Below, piece by piece: positions 1-8,897 of a DNA stretch of 64,000 nucleotides. The notes beneath the pieces are model-generated. The model saw only the letters and a list, made by a program, of their open reading frames with translations. It made no database searches and had not been told where the DNA came from. The stretch lies in NCBI RefSeq assembly GCF_016785085.1, contig NZ_JAENHO010000011.1:248001-312000 (forward strand), read 5' to 3'. The stretch comes from Paractinoplanes lichenicola. GTDB taxonomy: Bacteria > Actinomycetota > Actinomycetes > Mycobacteriales > Micromonosporaceae. The translations under genes and the position numbers were made by a program. Position 1 is the stretch's first letter; each line of letters starts with the position of its first letter.

Positions 1-836
1 TGCGGGCCGGCCGCCGGATGCCCGGTCAGCGGCCAGGTCACGAGGATGGCCAGGGTGAGCACGGCCAGCAGGGCGGCCGGTCGCCACCCGCCCCCGCGGC
101 GCAGCCGGCCCACCAGCGCCGCGGCGATCGCCAGCAGGGCCAGCCGGACGGCCAGGGTGATGCCGAAGTCGCTGTTCAGCACCTGCCCGAGCTCGCTCAT
201 CGAGACGTCGAGCGGGCCGGCCCCGGAGGAAGCGGGCGCCTGCAGCCAGAGGCCCGCGAGAGTGGCCACCGCGATCAGGGCCAGGCCGCCGCGGGCCAGG
301 CGCACGGGGCCCCGGCGGGAGAGCCGGCGCGGCCACCACAGGGCCAGGATCAGCACCGGGCCGAGGGCCACCGAGAGGCCCGCGTAGCCGATCCACTTCG
401 TGACGGCCGTCGCCGTCACCACCGCCGGGTCGACCCTTTCGACCGGGGCGGTCGGGGCGTTCTCGGAGGGCGCGCCGACCGAATAGGTGTAGGCGCCGGA
501 GACGGGGTGGCTGTCGGCCGAGATGATGCGATAACTCACCAGATAGGTGCCCAGCGGGCGCTCAGCCGGCCGCAGCTTGATGACCAGGCCCTCGGGCGTG
601 ATCTCGGGGTCGCCCTCGTTGATCCGCTTGCCGTCGGGGCCGATGACCTGCGACCGGCCCGGCACGATCCGCACGTTCTCGCTGAACTTGAGCACGACCC
701 GCTCGGGCGCCGCCTTGACCACCGAGCCCTGCTGCGGGACGGCCGCACTGAGCACGGCGTGCGCGTAGGCCGGCGGGGCCGGCCAGCAGAGCGCGGCCAG
801 CAGGAAACAGACCGCCAGCAGAGCGGACTTCCGCAC
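1..836 (-). CDS. CopC-CopD fusion copper protein (3' end outside window)
   Basis: Secreted/membrane copper-handling protein of the fused CopC-CopD (YcnJ-like) type. GTG start at 836 follows GGGAGG (about 843-848). The first 25 or so residues are a signal peptide ending in AYA, and the mature protein begins with His (AHAVL), the usual first Cu(II) ligand of CopC. A second ligand motif SADSHPVSG lies near residue 105. After a linker, at least three hydrophobic segments of the CopD part follow before the window ends, so the C-terminus is missing. It is divergent from the P-type ATPase at 968, which suggests a shared metal-responsive control region. Domain calls are firm; import versus periplasmic buffering of copper is inference. 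Confidence 0.9.
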   Translation of the reverse strand, partial: MRKSALLAVCFLLAALCWPAPPAYAHAVLSAAVPQQGSVVKAAPERVVLKFSENVRIVPGRSQVIGPDGKRINEGDPEITPEGLVIKLRPAERPLGTYLVSYRIISADSHPVSGAYTYSVGAPSENAPTAPVERVDPAVVTATAVTKWIGYAGLSVALGPVLILALWWPRRLSRRGPVRLARGGLALIAVATLAGLWLQAPASSGAGPLDVSMSELGQVLNSDFGITLAVRLALLAIAAALVGRLRRGGGWRPAALLAVLTLAILVTWPLTGHPAAGP

Positions 837-954
837 CAGGGACCTCCCAACGTCCGGCGCAATATAACCAGGCCCGCCCGGTCGGCCTCCTCCCGCATAC
901 GGACCAGCACCGGCCGGGGATCAATACAGGCTTCCGTGGATTCAGCATGCACTG

Positions 955-960
955 TACTGT
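955..960 (+). promoter_or_regulatory. -10 box (TACTGT) of a leaderless promoter for the metal ATPase
   Basis: TACTGT fits the TANNNT -10 pattern and ends 7 nt before the ATG at 968, so transcription would begin at or next to the start codon. There is no Shine-Dalgarno sequence before 968. This favours 968 over the in-frame ATG at 947, which lies upstream of the -10 box. A CmtR operator is expected here but I could not define one confidently. Confidence 0.5.
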
Positions 961-967
961 CACCGGC

Positions 968-2872
968 ATGGGTGCGGAGTGCTGCGGACACGAGCCGGAC
1001 ACCGGCGGCGACGAGCTGGTCACCGAACGCGAGGAGCCGGGCCGGTGGTGGCAGGTCCGCGAGCTGCGGTTCGCGGCCGCCGCGGCCGTGGTGCTGGCGG
1101 CGGGGTGGCTGGCCGGGCGGGCCGGGTTCGAGCGGGCCGGCCTGGGCCTCGAGCTGGTGTCGGCGGCCATCGGGGCCTGGGTGTTCGCGCCGGCGGCGGT
1201 CCGCGACGCGCTGCGGGGCCGGGTCGGGGTCGGCACGCTGATGACGATCGCCGCGGCCGGGGCGGTCGCGCTGGGCCAGGTCATCGAGGCCGCGCTGCTC
1301 GGCGTGCTGTTCTCGACCGCCGAGGGCCTGGAGGAGTACGCGGTCACGCGGACCCGGCGCGGCCTGCGGGCGCTGCTCGACCTGGTGCCGCGCACGGCGA
1401 CCGTGCTCCGCTCCGGCGCCCAGCGGCAGGTCGAGCCGGCCGAGCTGCGGGTCGGTGACCTGCTGGTGCTGCGCCCGGGCGAGCGCGCCGCCACCGACGG
1501 GGTGCTGCGCGCCGGCCGTACGGTGCTGGATCTGTCGGCGATCACCGGCGAGCCGGTGCCGGTCGAGGCGGGCGCCGGCGACCCGGTGCCCGCGGGCGCG
1601 ATCAACGGCGGCGGGGTCGTCGAGGTCGAGGTCACCGCGCCCGTCGCCGGCAGCTCGCTGGCCCGCGTGGTGCACATCGTCGAGCAGGCGCAGGAGCGCA
1701 AGGGCCGGGGTCAGCGCCTGGCCGACCGCATCGCCCGCCCTCTCGTGCCGGCCATCATGCTGGTCGCGCTGGCCGTGGCCGTGCTCGGCAGCGTCTTCGA
1801 CGACCCCCGGGTGTGGCTCGAACGCGCCCTGATCGTGCTGGTCGCGGCGTCGCCGTGCGCGCTCGCCATCTCGGTGCCGCTCACGGTCGTGGCCGCGGTC
1901 GGCTCGGCCAGCCGCTCGGGCGCGCTGGTCAAGGGCGGCCTCGCCCTGGAACGGCTGGGCCGGGTGCGCACGGTCGCGCTCGACAAGACCGGCACGCTGA
2001 CCCGCAACCGGCCCCGGGTGGTCGCCGTCGTGCCGGTCGGCGGCGTCCCGGCCGACCGCGTGCTGACCGTCGCGGCCGCCCTCGAGCTGCGCAGCGGGCA
2101 TCCCCTGGCCCGCGCGATCCTGGCCGAAGTGCCCTCCCCCACGCCCGCGACCGACGTGCAGGCGGTCGCCGGCTCCGGCCTGACCGGCACGGTCGACGGG
2201 ACGCCGGCCCGGCTCGGCCGCCCCGGGTTCGCCGAGCCGGGCGAGCTGGCGGCCGACGTCGAGCGGCTGACGGCGGGCGGGGCCACGGTCGTCGTGGTCG
2301 AGCTGGGCGGGACGCCGATCGGGCTGATCGCCGTACGGGATGAACTGAGACCGGAGGCGGCGGAGACGGTGACCGGGCTGCGGGCGCTCGGCCTGTCGGT
2401 GGTCATGCTCACCGGCGACAACGCCCGCACCGCGCACGCCCTGGCCGAGCAGGCCGGCATCGACGTGGTGCATGCGGACCTGCGGCCCGAGCAGAAGGCC
2501 ACCCACGTGCGGGACGCCACGGCGATGGTCGGCGACGGCATCAACGACGCGCCCGCCCTGGCCACCGCGGACGTCGGGATCGCCATGGGCGCGATGGGCA
2601 CCGACGTCGCGATCGAGACGGCCGACGTGGCCCTGATGGGCGAGGACCTGCGACATCTGCCGAGCCTGCTCGGGTACGCCCGCCGGGCCCACCGGATCAT
2701 GCGGCAGAACGTCGGGCTGTCGCTGGCCATCATCGCCGCGCTGCTCCCGCTGGCCGGGTTCGGCCTGCTCGGGCTGGCCACCGTCGTGCTCGTCCACGAG
2801 CTGGCCGAGGTGCTGGTGATCGCCAACGCTGTCCGCGCGGCCCGCCTCCGGCCGTCGCCCGGCGCGGCCTGA
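968..2872 (+). CDS. Heavy-metal P1B-type ATPase (CtpG-like Cd/Pb/Zn exporter)
   Basis: Membrane ATPase that pumps soft metal ions, 634 residues from ATG 968. Visible motifs in order: TGEP near residue 192 (actuator), transmembrane ASPC near 295-297 (the SPC metal site), phosphorylation motif DKTGT at D339, the class-specific SGHPLA (His-Pro) motif, and GDGIND near 522. There is no separate N-terminal HMA domain. Instead the N-terminus has a short Cys-Cys-His stretch (AECCGHEPD) that may bind metal. The gene is followed 13 bp later by a CmtR-type regulator, the same pairing as ctpG/cmtR of Mycobacterium tuberculosis, so Cd/Pb is the likeliest substrate. Substrate is inferred from family and neighbour. 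Confidence 0.93.
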   Translation: MGAECCGHEPDTGGDELVTEREEPGRWWQVRELRFAAAAAVVLAAGWLAGRAGFERAGLGLELVSAAIGAWVFAPAAVRDALRGRVGVGTLMTIAAAGAVALGQVIEAALLGVLFSTAEGLEEYAVTRTRRGLRALLDLVPRTATVLRSGAQRQVEPAELRVGDLLVLRPGERAATDGVLRAGRTVLDLSAITGEPVPVEAGAGDPVPAGAINGGGVVEVEVTAPVAGSSLARVVHIVEQAQERKGRGQRLADRIARPLVPAIMLVALAVAVLGSVFDDPRVWLERALIVLVAASPCALAISVPLTVVAAVGSASRSGALVKGGLALERLGRVRTVALDKTGTLTRNRPRVVAVVPVGGVPADRVLTVAAALELRSGHPLARAILAEVPSPTPATDVQAVAGSGLTGTVDGTPARLGRPGFAEPGELAADVERLTAGGATVVVVELGGTPIGLIAVRDELRPEAAETVTGLRALGLSVVMLTGDNARTAHALAEQAGIDVVHADLRPEQKATHVRDATAMVGDGINDAPALATADVGIAMGAMGTDVAIETADVALMGEDLRHLPSLLGYARRAHRIMRQNVGLSLAIIAALLPLAGFGLLGLATVVLVHELAEVLVIANAVRAARLRPSPGAA

Positions 2873-2885
2873 AAGGATCGACGGC

Positions 2886-3215
2886 ATGGAACTGCTGACC
2901 CACGGGCAGGTGCTGGCCCGGTTCGGGCACGCGCTGTCGGACGCCACCCGCTGCCGGCTGCTGCTGGCCCTGCGCGACGGCCCCGGCTACCCGGCCGAGC
3001 TGGCCGACTCGCTCGGCGTCACCCGGCAGAATCTCTCCAACCACCTGGCCTGCCTGCGCGGCTGCGGCCTGGTCGTGGCGGTGCCGGAGGGCCGGCGCAC
3101 CCGCTACGAGCTGGCCGGCACCCGCCTGCGGCACGCCCTCGACGACCTGCTCGGCCTGGTGCTGGCGGTCGACCCGGCCGCCTGCCCCGACTCGGCCGGC
3201 AAAGACTGCTGCTAG
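2886..3215 (+). CDS. cmtR: ArsR/SmtB-family metal sensor, CmtR-like
   Basis: Winged-helix repressor of 109 residues that should release DNA on binding Cd(II)/Pb(II). The recognition helix region contains NHLACLRGCGLV, with Cys56 and Cys60 spaced exactly as Cys57/Cys61 of M. tuberculosis CmtR. The C-terminal tail VDPAACPD places Cys100 at the third CmtR ligand (Cys102), and two more Cys end the protein. AAAGGA (2873) precedes the ATG. It is co-transcribed with the ATPase upstream. Its TAG stop overlaps the TAG of the convergent gene at 3212 through a CTAG tetranucleotide. Confidence 0.92.
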   Translation: MELLTHGQVLARFGHALSDATRCRLLLALRDGPGYPAELADSLGVTRQNLSNHLACLRGCGLVVAVPEGRRTRYELAGTRLRHALDDLLGLVLAVDPAACPDSAGKDCC

Positions 3216-3667
3216 AACTGAATCGTGATGCCGGCCGACTCGGCGGTCTCGCGCAGTTCGAGATAGCGGATCTCGGGCATCGCGTAATACAGGTTGTCGG
3301 TGAGCTCGGAGCGCGGCGGCAGGTCGTCGAGCAGGTGGGTGCCCCGCTGCACCTCGGCCACGGCGTCGCTCAGATGCCCGGCGCCGTCCGGGTCGAAGGC
3401 GCGGGCGAAGGCGATCCCCGGCTTGCGGGTCTTGCCGGACAGGTTCTTGATCGTGATGCGCACGGTGCAGGTCGTCGTGCAGTCGACCGCGTTCACCGTG
3501 TACTGGAAGATGCCCTCGCGGGTCACCGGCTTGCCGACCACCCCCGTGTCCGACGCCACTGGTTTGTCGTCAGCCCCACGCCCGTACGCCAGGGAGCCCC
3601 CGGCGCCGGCCACGGCGACCAGCACGACGGCGATCCACGGCCAGTGCCGGGTCCTCGAAGCACGCAT
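3212..3667 (-). CDS. Membrane-anchored DUF4352-like protein
   Basis: Small exported protein, 151 residues. An N-terminal hydrophobic segment (about residues 10-28) acts as signal anchor. It is followed by an immunoglobulin-like beta region with FQYTVNAVDC, ITIKNLSGKTRKPG and a final FxxR-type strand pattern, typical of the DUF4352/Telokin-like group of actinobacterial surface proteins. Cys in VDCTTTCTV probably form a disulphide. Start ATG 3667 has only a weak AGGCGG upstream. It lies downstream of the sensor kinase on the same strand with a 38-bp gap, so co-transcription is possible. Function unknown. Confidence 0.75.
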   Translation of the reverse strand: MRASRTRHWPWIAVVLVAVAGAGGSLAYGRGADDKPVASDTGVVGKPVTREGIFQYTVNAVDCTTTCTVRITIKNLSGKTRKPGIAFARAFDPDGAGHLSDAVAEVQRGTHLLDDLPPRSELTDNLYYAMPEIRYLELRETAESAGITIQF

Positions 3668-3705
3668 GCCGCCTAAGGTCGGCACCGGCGCCACCCACTG
3701 AAGGA

Positions 3706-6700
3706 TCAGGCGTCCGGTTCCGGGGGGACACCGCTGAGGTTGGTGGCCGTGCCGACCCACTCCTCGATCTCGCCGTTCTCGTCGAGCAGCGGCACCGCGC
3801 GCGACAGGGTCAGGCCGATCGAGCCGTCGGGCCGCCGCACCCGGTGCTCGAGCTGGAAGATCGTGCGGGTGCGGACCGCCTCGTCGATCGCCGCCAGCAC
3901 GCGCGGCTGGTCCGGCGGGTCGATGTAGTGGTCGAGCCACGAGTCGGTGGGCTCGGCCGTGTCGTCGAGGAAGCCGCGCCCGGTCAGCGTGCGCATCTGC
4001 GACCAGTCGGGGCTCATCCGATAGACCACGTCGAAGCCGGCGTCGACGATCGCCTTCCACCGGGCTTCGGTGCGGCGGCGCTGGCGGGCCAGCTCGATCT
4101 GCGCGGCGACCCGGGCCACCAGCTCGCGGGCCGAGAACGGCTTGACCACGTAGTCGTCGGCCCCGGCCAGCAGCCCCTCGATCGCCGCCTCCTCGCCGGC
4201 CCGGGCGGTCAGCAGGACGACCGGCAGGGTCGCCAGCCGGGCGTCGTCGCGCACCCGGCGCAGCAGCTCGAAGCCGTCCAGGCGCGGCATCATCACGTCG
4301 GCCAGCACGAGGTCGGGCGTCCAGTCGCGCAGGATCTCGAGGGCGTGCACGCCGTCCGCGGCCCCGGTGACCTGCCACGTGCCGCCGAGCAGCCGGGCCA
4401 GGTATTCGCGCATGTCGGCGTTGTCGTCGACCACCAGCACCTGCCCGCCGGTCAGCCGGCGGCCGGGCAGCGGCGGCAGCTGCGGGTCGCTGTCGAGGCG
4501 CAGGTCGCGCTGCGACTGCTCGCGGGCGGCGTCCCACCGGACGGCCTCGGCCGCCATGGCCGAGGCGACCGGCCCGATCGGCGGGGGCGCCTGCTCGCCG
4601 TCCTGGGCCGGGCGGCGGCTCAGCGGCAGCCACACCGTGAACGCCGACCCGTGGTCGACCTGGCTGACGGCGCGGACCCGGCCGTGGTGCCGGCGGACGA
4701 GCTCGTCGACCAGGGCCAGGCCGATCCCGGCGCCCTCGTGCGTGCGGCCCCGCGTGCGGGAGACCCGGTGGAACCGGGTGAAGATGTGCGGCAGCTGGCC
4801 GGCCGGGATGCCGACGCCGGTGTCCCGCACGGTCAGCTCGGCGTGGCCGGTCAGCGCGCGCAGGGTCACGTCGACGCCGCCGGCCCAGGTGAACTTGAGC
4901 GCGTTGGACACCAGATTGGAGACGATCTTCTCCCACATCTCGGCGTCGACCCAGACCGGCCGCGGCAACGTCGGGGCGTCGACGGTCAGCCGCAGCCCGG
5001 CCGCGTCGGCGGCGCTGCGGAACATCGACACGATCTCGACGGTCAGCGCGGCCAGGTCGGCCGGCGCGAACCGGGCCCGCATCCGGCCCGCCCCGAGCTG
5101 CGAGAAGTCGAGCAGCGTGCCGACCAGCCGCAGCAGGCGCCGGGTGTTGCGCTCGGCGATCTCGAGCTCGGCCGCCACCCCGGGCGGCAGCTCGCTCGCC
5201 TGCTGCAGCACCTGCTCCAGCGGGGCCAGCATCAGCGTCAGCGGGGTGCGGAACTCGTGGCTGATGTTCGAGAAGAACTCGGTCTTGGCCCGGTCGAGCT
5301 CGGCCAGCCGGTCCAGCCGTTCCCGCTCCCGGCGCCGGGCGTCCGACTCGGCGACCTTCGCGGTGACCGTCTCGGCGACCAGCGCCAGGAACTCGCGATA
5401 CCGGTCGTCCAGCGGCAGCTGCGGGTTCGCGCCGAGGATCAGGATCCCGACCACCTTGTCCTCGCCCATGTCCCGCAGCGGATGCAGCAGCGCCGCCTCG
5501 GGCGCCAGCTCCTCGGCGCCCAGAAGATGCCCCCGGAACCGCGTGCCCAGATCCTCCAGCAGCACCCGCGCGCCGTCCGCGACCTCGCGCAGCGGCCACA
5601 CGCCGTGCGGAGTCAACCGCGCATCCCGTACGGCGAGAGGGCCGCCCGCGGCGACGCCCGTCGCGCCGACCAGGCCGGCCCGCAGGCCCGTGACGCCGAC
5701 CAGGTACGCCATCGAGAACAGCACGTCGGCCGAGTCGCCGAGCACGGCCAGCGCGGCCTCGGCGGCGGCCCGCCGATCGACGGCGACCGGGATGGCGGCG
5801 AGCCGGTTCAGCACGTGCATGCGCCGGCCGGCCAGCACCTCCTGCGTGCGGTCGAAGAAGGACTGATAGATGCCCGCGACCTCGCCGTCGGTGGTGCGGA
5901 TCGGGGTCAGCGAGACGTCGAACCACGCGTCCTGCATCCGCCCGGCGCGCTCGAACGGCAGGTGGGCCGCCTCCATCCGGGGCCGCCCGCCGCGCATCGT
6001 CTCGGCGTACAGGGGGCTGATCCGCTCCCACAGCTCGGGGAACCCCTCCCGTTGCGGGCGCGCGAACGCGGCCGCGTACCGCCCGTTGAGGGGGGCGACC
6101 GCGGCCTCGTTGAACATCAGGAAGTAGTCCTCGCCCCACATGACCGCCGTCGGATCGGGCGAGTCCTGCGCCAGCCGGACGGCCGTGCGCAGCACCGGGG
6201 ACCAGTCGCAGACCCGCCCGACCGGCGTCCGGCTCCAGTCGATCTCGCCGGCCAGCCGCGCGACCTGCCCCTGGTCGCCGAACGTGGCCCGGATCGCGGC
6301 CAGTTCCTCGTTCGCGGGCGGCAGCGGGGCGCCGTTGACCACGTCGCCGATCACCGCGGGGATCTGCTCGAGCGGCAGCACCAGGTCGGCGCCGGCCTCG
6401 ATCGCCGCCCGGGGCATGCTCGGCTGCTCGGCGGACTCCTCGCTCTGCGCGATGACCAGGCCGCCGGCCGCCTTCATGGCCCGCACCCCGCCCGCCCCGT
6501 CGACACCCATGCCGGTCAGCACCACGGCCAGGGCCCGCGGCCCGTACGAGTCGGCGAGCGAGGTCAGCAGCAGGTCGTGCGGCCGCTCGCGGATGTCCAG
6601 CAGCGCCGCCCCGACCGCGGTGCTGCCGTCGGGCAGGATCTCGAGCCGGCGCCGGGGCGGGGTGACGACGACCTGGCCCGGCTTGAGCAGCTCGCCGTCC

Positions 6701-6915
6701 AGCGCCCAGGCCACGGGCAGCCCGGTCTGCCGTTGCAGCACGTTGACGAACTGGCTGCCGTGCGTGCCCAGGTGCTGCTGCACCACGACGGGCGCGGCAA
6801 GATCCTTGGGCAGCTGCCTGAGCACAGCCCCCAACGCGTACACACCGCCGGAGGACGCCACCAGGACCACCACAGCGACCCCGGTCACGTCCGGCGACGA
6901 CTGGTGGTCGCTCAC
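3706..6915 (-). CDS. CheB methylesterase-PAS-GAF-histidine kinase-receiver-PAS fusion
   Basis: A 1069-residue hybrid signalling protein. Residues about 10-190 are a CheB methylesterase domain: ASSGG with nucleophile Ser21, QQHLGTHG (His near 47) and TGMGVDGAGG (Asp near 141). A PAS domain (about 230-365), a GAF domain (about 380-520), a HisKA helix with phospho-His553 (SHEFRTPL) and an HATPase domain (NLVSNALKF, DTGVGIP, GAGIGLAL) follow. Then come a receiver with phospho-Asp873 (ADVMMPRLDG, VKPF) and a second PAS ending the protein. No CheR domain or chemotaxis gene is nearby. GAGGT sits 0 nt from GTG 6921 but 6 nt from GTG 6915, so 6915 is chosen. No transmembrane segment; it is likely a cytosolic sensor. 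Confidence 0.92.
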   Translation of the reverse strand: MSDHQSSPDVTGVAVVVLVASSGGVYALGAVLRQLPKDLAAPVVVQQHLGTHGSQFVNVLQRQTGLPVAWALDGELLKPGQVVVTPPRRRLEILPDGSTAVGAALLDIRERPHDLLLTSLADSYGPRALAVVLTGMGVDGAGGVRAMKAAGGLVIAQSEESAEQPSMPRAAIEAGADLVLPLEQIPAVIGDVVNGAPLPPANEELAAIRATFGDQGQVARLAGEIDWSRTPVGRVCDWSPVLRTAVRLAQDSPDPTAVMWGEDYFLMFNEAAVAPLNGRYAAAFARPQREGFPELWERISPLYAETMRGGRPRMEAAHLPFERAGRMQDAWFDVSLTPIRTTDGEVAGIYQSFFDRTQEVLAGRRMHVLNRLAAIPVAVDRRAAAEAALAVLGDSADVLFSMAYLVGVTGLRAGLVGATGVAAGGPLAVRDARLTPHGVWPLREVADGARVLLEDLGTRFRGHLLGAEELAPEAALLHPLRDMGEDKVVGILILGANPQLPLDDRYREFLALVAETVTAKVAESDARRRERERLDRLAELDRAKTEFFSNISHEFRTPLTLMLAPLEQVLQQASELPPGVAAELEIAERNTRRLLRLVGTLLDFSQLGAGRMRARFAPADLAALTVEIVSMFRSAADAAGLRLTVDAPTLPRPVWVDAEMWEKIVSNLVSNALKFTWAGGVDVTLRALTGHAELTVRDTGVGIPAGQLPHIFTRFHRVSRTRGRTHEGAGIGLALVDELVRRHHGRVRAVSQVDHGSAFTVWLPLSRRPAQDGEQAPPPIGPVASAMAAEAVRWDAAREQSQRDLRLDSDPQLPPLPGRRLTGGQVLVVDDNADMREYLARLLGGTWQVTGAADGVHALEILRDWTPDLVLADVMMPRLDGFELLRRVRDDARLATLPVVLLTARAGEEAAIEGLLAGADDYVVKPFSARELVARVAAQIELARQRRRTEARWKAIVDAGFDVVYRMSPDWSQMRTLTGRGFLDDTAEPTDSWLDHYIDPPDQPRVLAAIDEAVRTRTIFQLEHRVRRPDGSIGLTLSRAVPLLDENGEIEEWVGTATNLSGVPPEPDA

Positions 6916-6997
6916 GATCACACCTCGGTCACACCGGCTTCCCCGACAGTCTTACACTTCCCGCGCCCAGGTCGCCTTACTCGCGTGCGTGCGGTCG

Positions 6998-8128
6998 TTA
7001 ATGCTCGTGCTCGTGGCGGTGGGCACTCAGGACGTCGAGGCCGAAGTCGTTCGCGGGGTCGCGCCAGACGGAGTGGGCGTGGTTGGCCGCGCGCTGGGTG
7101 TTGTCCCATTCCAGCAGCAGGCGCGGGCCCTGCACCCGGTAGTAGTGCGGCTCGCCCGGCTCGGTCGCGCCGGCCCACGCGAAGTGCACGGCGTCGAGCG
7201 AACTGCCCTCGTACGCGGGAAGGGGTGAGACCGCCGCGGGAACCCGGTCGAAATACGTGGCCAGCAGCGCCCGCAGCAGGTCACGCTGGGCGGCCGACAG
7301 GTCGGCACCGGCCACCCCCTTCGCCCGTACGGTGTATTCGAGCGCCTCATGATCGGCGTCCGCGAACCCGGCCGCCTCGTCGATCCGGTCGCTCAGCTCC
7401 TGCAGCTTGTCCTGCTGCTCGGGGTCGGCGAAGGGCCCGCGCCAGATCCCGGCCAGCGAGATGATCCGGTCGCCCTCGCCGATCGTGGTGCGGTTGCCGG
7501 TCACCAGGTCGGCCGGCGCCTTGGCGGACAGGATCGCGCGGCGCCGCTGCTCCTCGGTGAGCGAGCCGACCAGCTCGCGGGCCAGGTCCTCGACGCGGGC
7601 CAGCGGCCGGTTGACCGCCCCGCCCAGCAGCTCGGACGAGGCCGGATCGGCGCCCAGGAAACACGGCGTGGTCGCGACCACCTCGCCGTCGGCGACCAGG
7701 TTGTTCAGCGACACGTGATGCCCGCCGAACCGCCACCCCCACGTGCCCCGGCCCGGCTCGCCGAAGACGCGCAGGTAGTAGAGGCCCGGGTCGCGGCCGC
7801 GTTCGCGATCGAACGTGGTCACGAACCCGTCGGCGTGGTCGAGGACGTTCTCGAGCCCGATGATCGTCGCGACCGTGACGTAGCCGGCCCGGGACAGGCC
7901 GGTCGCCACGAGCCGCATGGCCGCCTGCTGCTGCGCCGGGCGCTGCTGGTGGAAGGTCAGGCCGCCGTGATCGGTGGGCGTGTAGAACCAGCGCCGCCGC
8001 TCGTCGTCGCTCGCGCCGGCGGCCGGCCTCGCCCCGGCGGCGGTCTCGTGCTGCTCCGCGCTCAGCAGCCCCAGCCAGGCCTGCGCGGCCCCGGCCATCT
8101 CGGCGGCAAGTTCCCGGCGATCCGACAT
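6998..8128 (-). CDS. DUF3500 family protein
   Basis: A 376-residue protein matching the DUF3500 family by its layout: an N-terminal helical part, a Trp-rich FYTPTDHGGLTF segment, a central FGGHHVSLN motif with paired His, and a late HFAWAG...HYYRVQGPRLLLEWDNTQ block near the C-terminus. The end is unusually His-rich (SAHRHEHEH). No signal peptide is seen. The reaction is unknown; the HH pair and His tail could bind metal (inference). The start at 8128 is supported by a -10 box TAGATT ending 6 nt upstream, giving a leaderless transcript divergent from the gene at 8154. Confidence 0.8.
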   Translation of the reverse strand: MSDRRELAAEMAGAAQAWLGLLSAEQHETAAGARPAAGASDDERRRWFYTPTDHGGLTFHQQRPAQQQAAMRLVATGLSRAGYVTVATIIGLENVLDHADGFVTTFDRERGRDPGLYYLRVFGEPGRGTWGWRFGGHHVSLNNLVADGEVVATTPCFLGADPASSELLGGAVNRPLARVEDLARELVGSLTEEQRRRAILSAKAPADLVTGNRTTIGEGDRIISLAGIWRGPFADPEQQDKLQELSDRIDEAAGFADADHEALEYTVRAKGVAGADLSAAQRDLLRALLATYFDRVPAAVSPLPAYEGSSLDAVHFAWAGATEPGEPHYYRVQGPRLLLEWDNTQRAANHAHSVWRDPANDFGLDVLSAHRHEHEH

Positions 8129-8134
8129 GACCTC

Positions 8135-8146
8135 AATCTATAGAGT
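8135..8146. promoter_or_regulatory. Back-to-back -10 boxes of two divergent leaderless genes
   Basis: The 12-mer AATCTATAGAGT is two abutting TANNNT hexamers on opposite strands. TAGATT (minus, 8140-8135) lies 6 nt before ATG 8128, and TAGAGT (plus, 8141-8146) lies 7 nt before GTG 8154. Neither gene has a Shine-Dalgarno sequence. The only start codon available to the plus gene downstream of its -10 is GTG 8154. Confidence 0.55.
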
Positions 8147-8153
8147 GGGTCGC

Positions 8154-8897
8154 GTGCCAGCGCTCGGCCCTTACTTCACGTGGCAGCCTCGCGACGACGG
8201 GCCCGGCTGGCGCCCGCTGACCGACCTGTTCGAGCCGGCCGTCGTGGCCGACCGGGTCACGACCGGGCAGCGGGCGCTCATGCGCATGTCCGGGCTGGGC
8301 CCCGGCGCCATCGGCGAACGCGTGGTCGCCTCGACGGTCTTCCTCGGCCTGGCCGCCCGGCTCGTGTCCCCGGTGCTGGCGACGGCCACGCTGACCGGGG
8401 TGGTGCCGGCGGCCGATCCCGCGCGCCTGTGGTGGCGGCCCGTGGAGAGCGGTCCCCTGCCCCTCGCGTACGGGGATCTGCCGGACTCAGCCGAGTCGCT
8501 GCACCAGGTCGCGATCGCGGGCCTGATCACGCCGCTGCTGACGGTCTTCGAACGGCAATACAAGCTGTCGCCCCAGGTGCTGTGGGGCAACGTGGCCTCG
8601 GCCCTGGGCGGGGCGGCCGGCATGATCGCCGACGCGGGCGACCCGGCCGCCGCCGCACGCAGCGCCGCCCTGGTGACCGACCTGCTCGCCGTGCCGCCCC
8701 TGCGAGGCATGGCCACCCTGCACCACCCCGACCCCCGGCACGCCCGCTGGTTCCTCGAACGGCACAACTGCTGCCTGTATTACCGCATCCCCGGCGGCGG
8801 CACCTGCGGCGACTGCGTGCTCACCGGAGAGGCCGAGCGGCGGGCGCACTGGCGGGCCGTGCTGAGCCGCCGATCCGGGGGCAGAATGATCGGGTGA
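8154..8897 (+). CDS. FhuF-like (2Fe-2S) ferric-reductase-type protein
   Basis: A 247-residue protein of the FhuF-like group, which reduce ferric siderophores or bind a 2Fe-2S cluster. The diagnostic C-terminal motif is present: NCCLYYRIPGGGTCGDC (Cys-Cys-x10-Cys-x2-Cys, about residues 211-227), the unusual ferredoxin ligand set of FhuF. The rest is helical with a conserved FERQYKLSPQVLWGN block. Start GTG 8154 is chosen because of the leaderless promoter at 8141. Its stop TGA overlaps the GTG of the next gene by 4 bp, so the two are translationally coupled. No siderophore genes are adjacent, so the substrate is open. Confidence 0.85.
   Translation: MPALGPYFTWQPRDDGPGWRPLTDLFEPAVVADRVTTGQRALMRMSGLGPGAIGERVVASTVFLGLAARLVSPVLATATLTGVVPAADPARLWWRPVESGPLPLAYGDLPDSAESLHQVAIAGLITPLLTVFERQYKLSPQVLWGNVASALGGAAGMIADAGDPAAAARSAALVTDLLAVPPLRGMATLHHPDPRHARWFLERHNCCLYYRIPGGGTCGDCVLTGEAERRAHWRAVLSRRSGGRMIG

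Noticed and set aside
536..2947. 803-codon minus-strand frame opposite the metal ATPase
   Set aside because: Antisense of a well-supported P-type ATPase; composition is the mirror of Ala/Val/Gly codons.
3212..6139. 975-codon minus frame starting inside the kinase
   Set aside because: Only its last 151 codons (from 3667) are a real gene; the rest is a shifted frame of the kinase.
3844..7464. 1206-codon open frame on the plus strand
   Set aside because: It is the antisense of the CheB-kinase and DUF3500 genes. The product is Arg/Gln/Pro/His-rich with no domain; high GC keeps antisense frames open.
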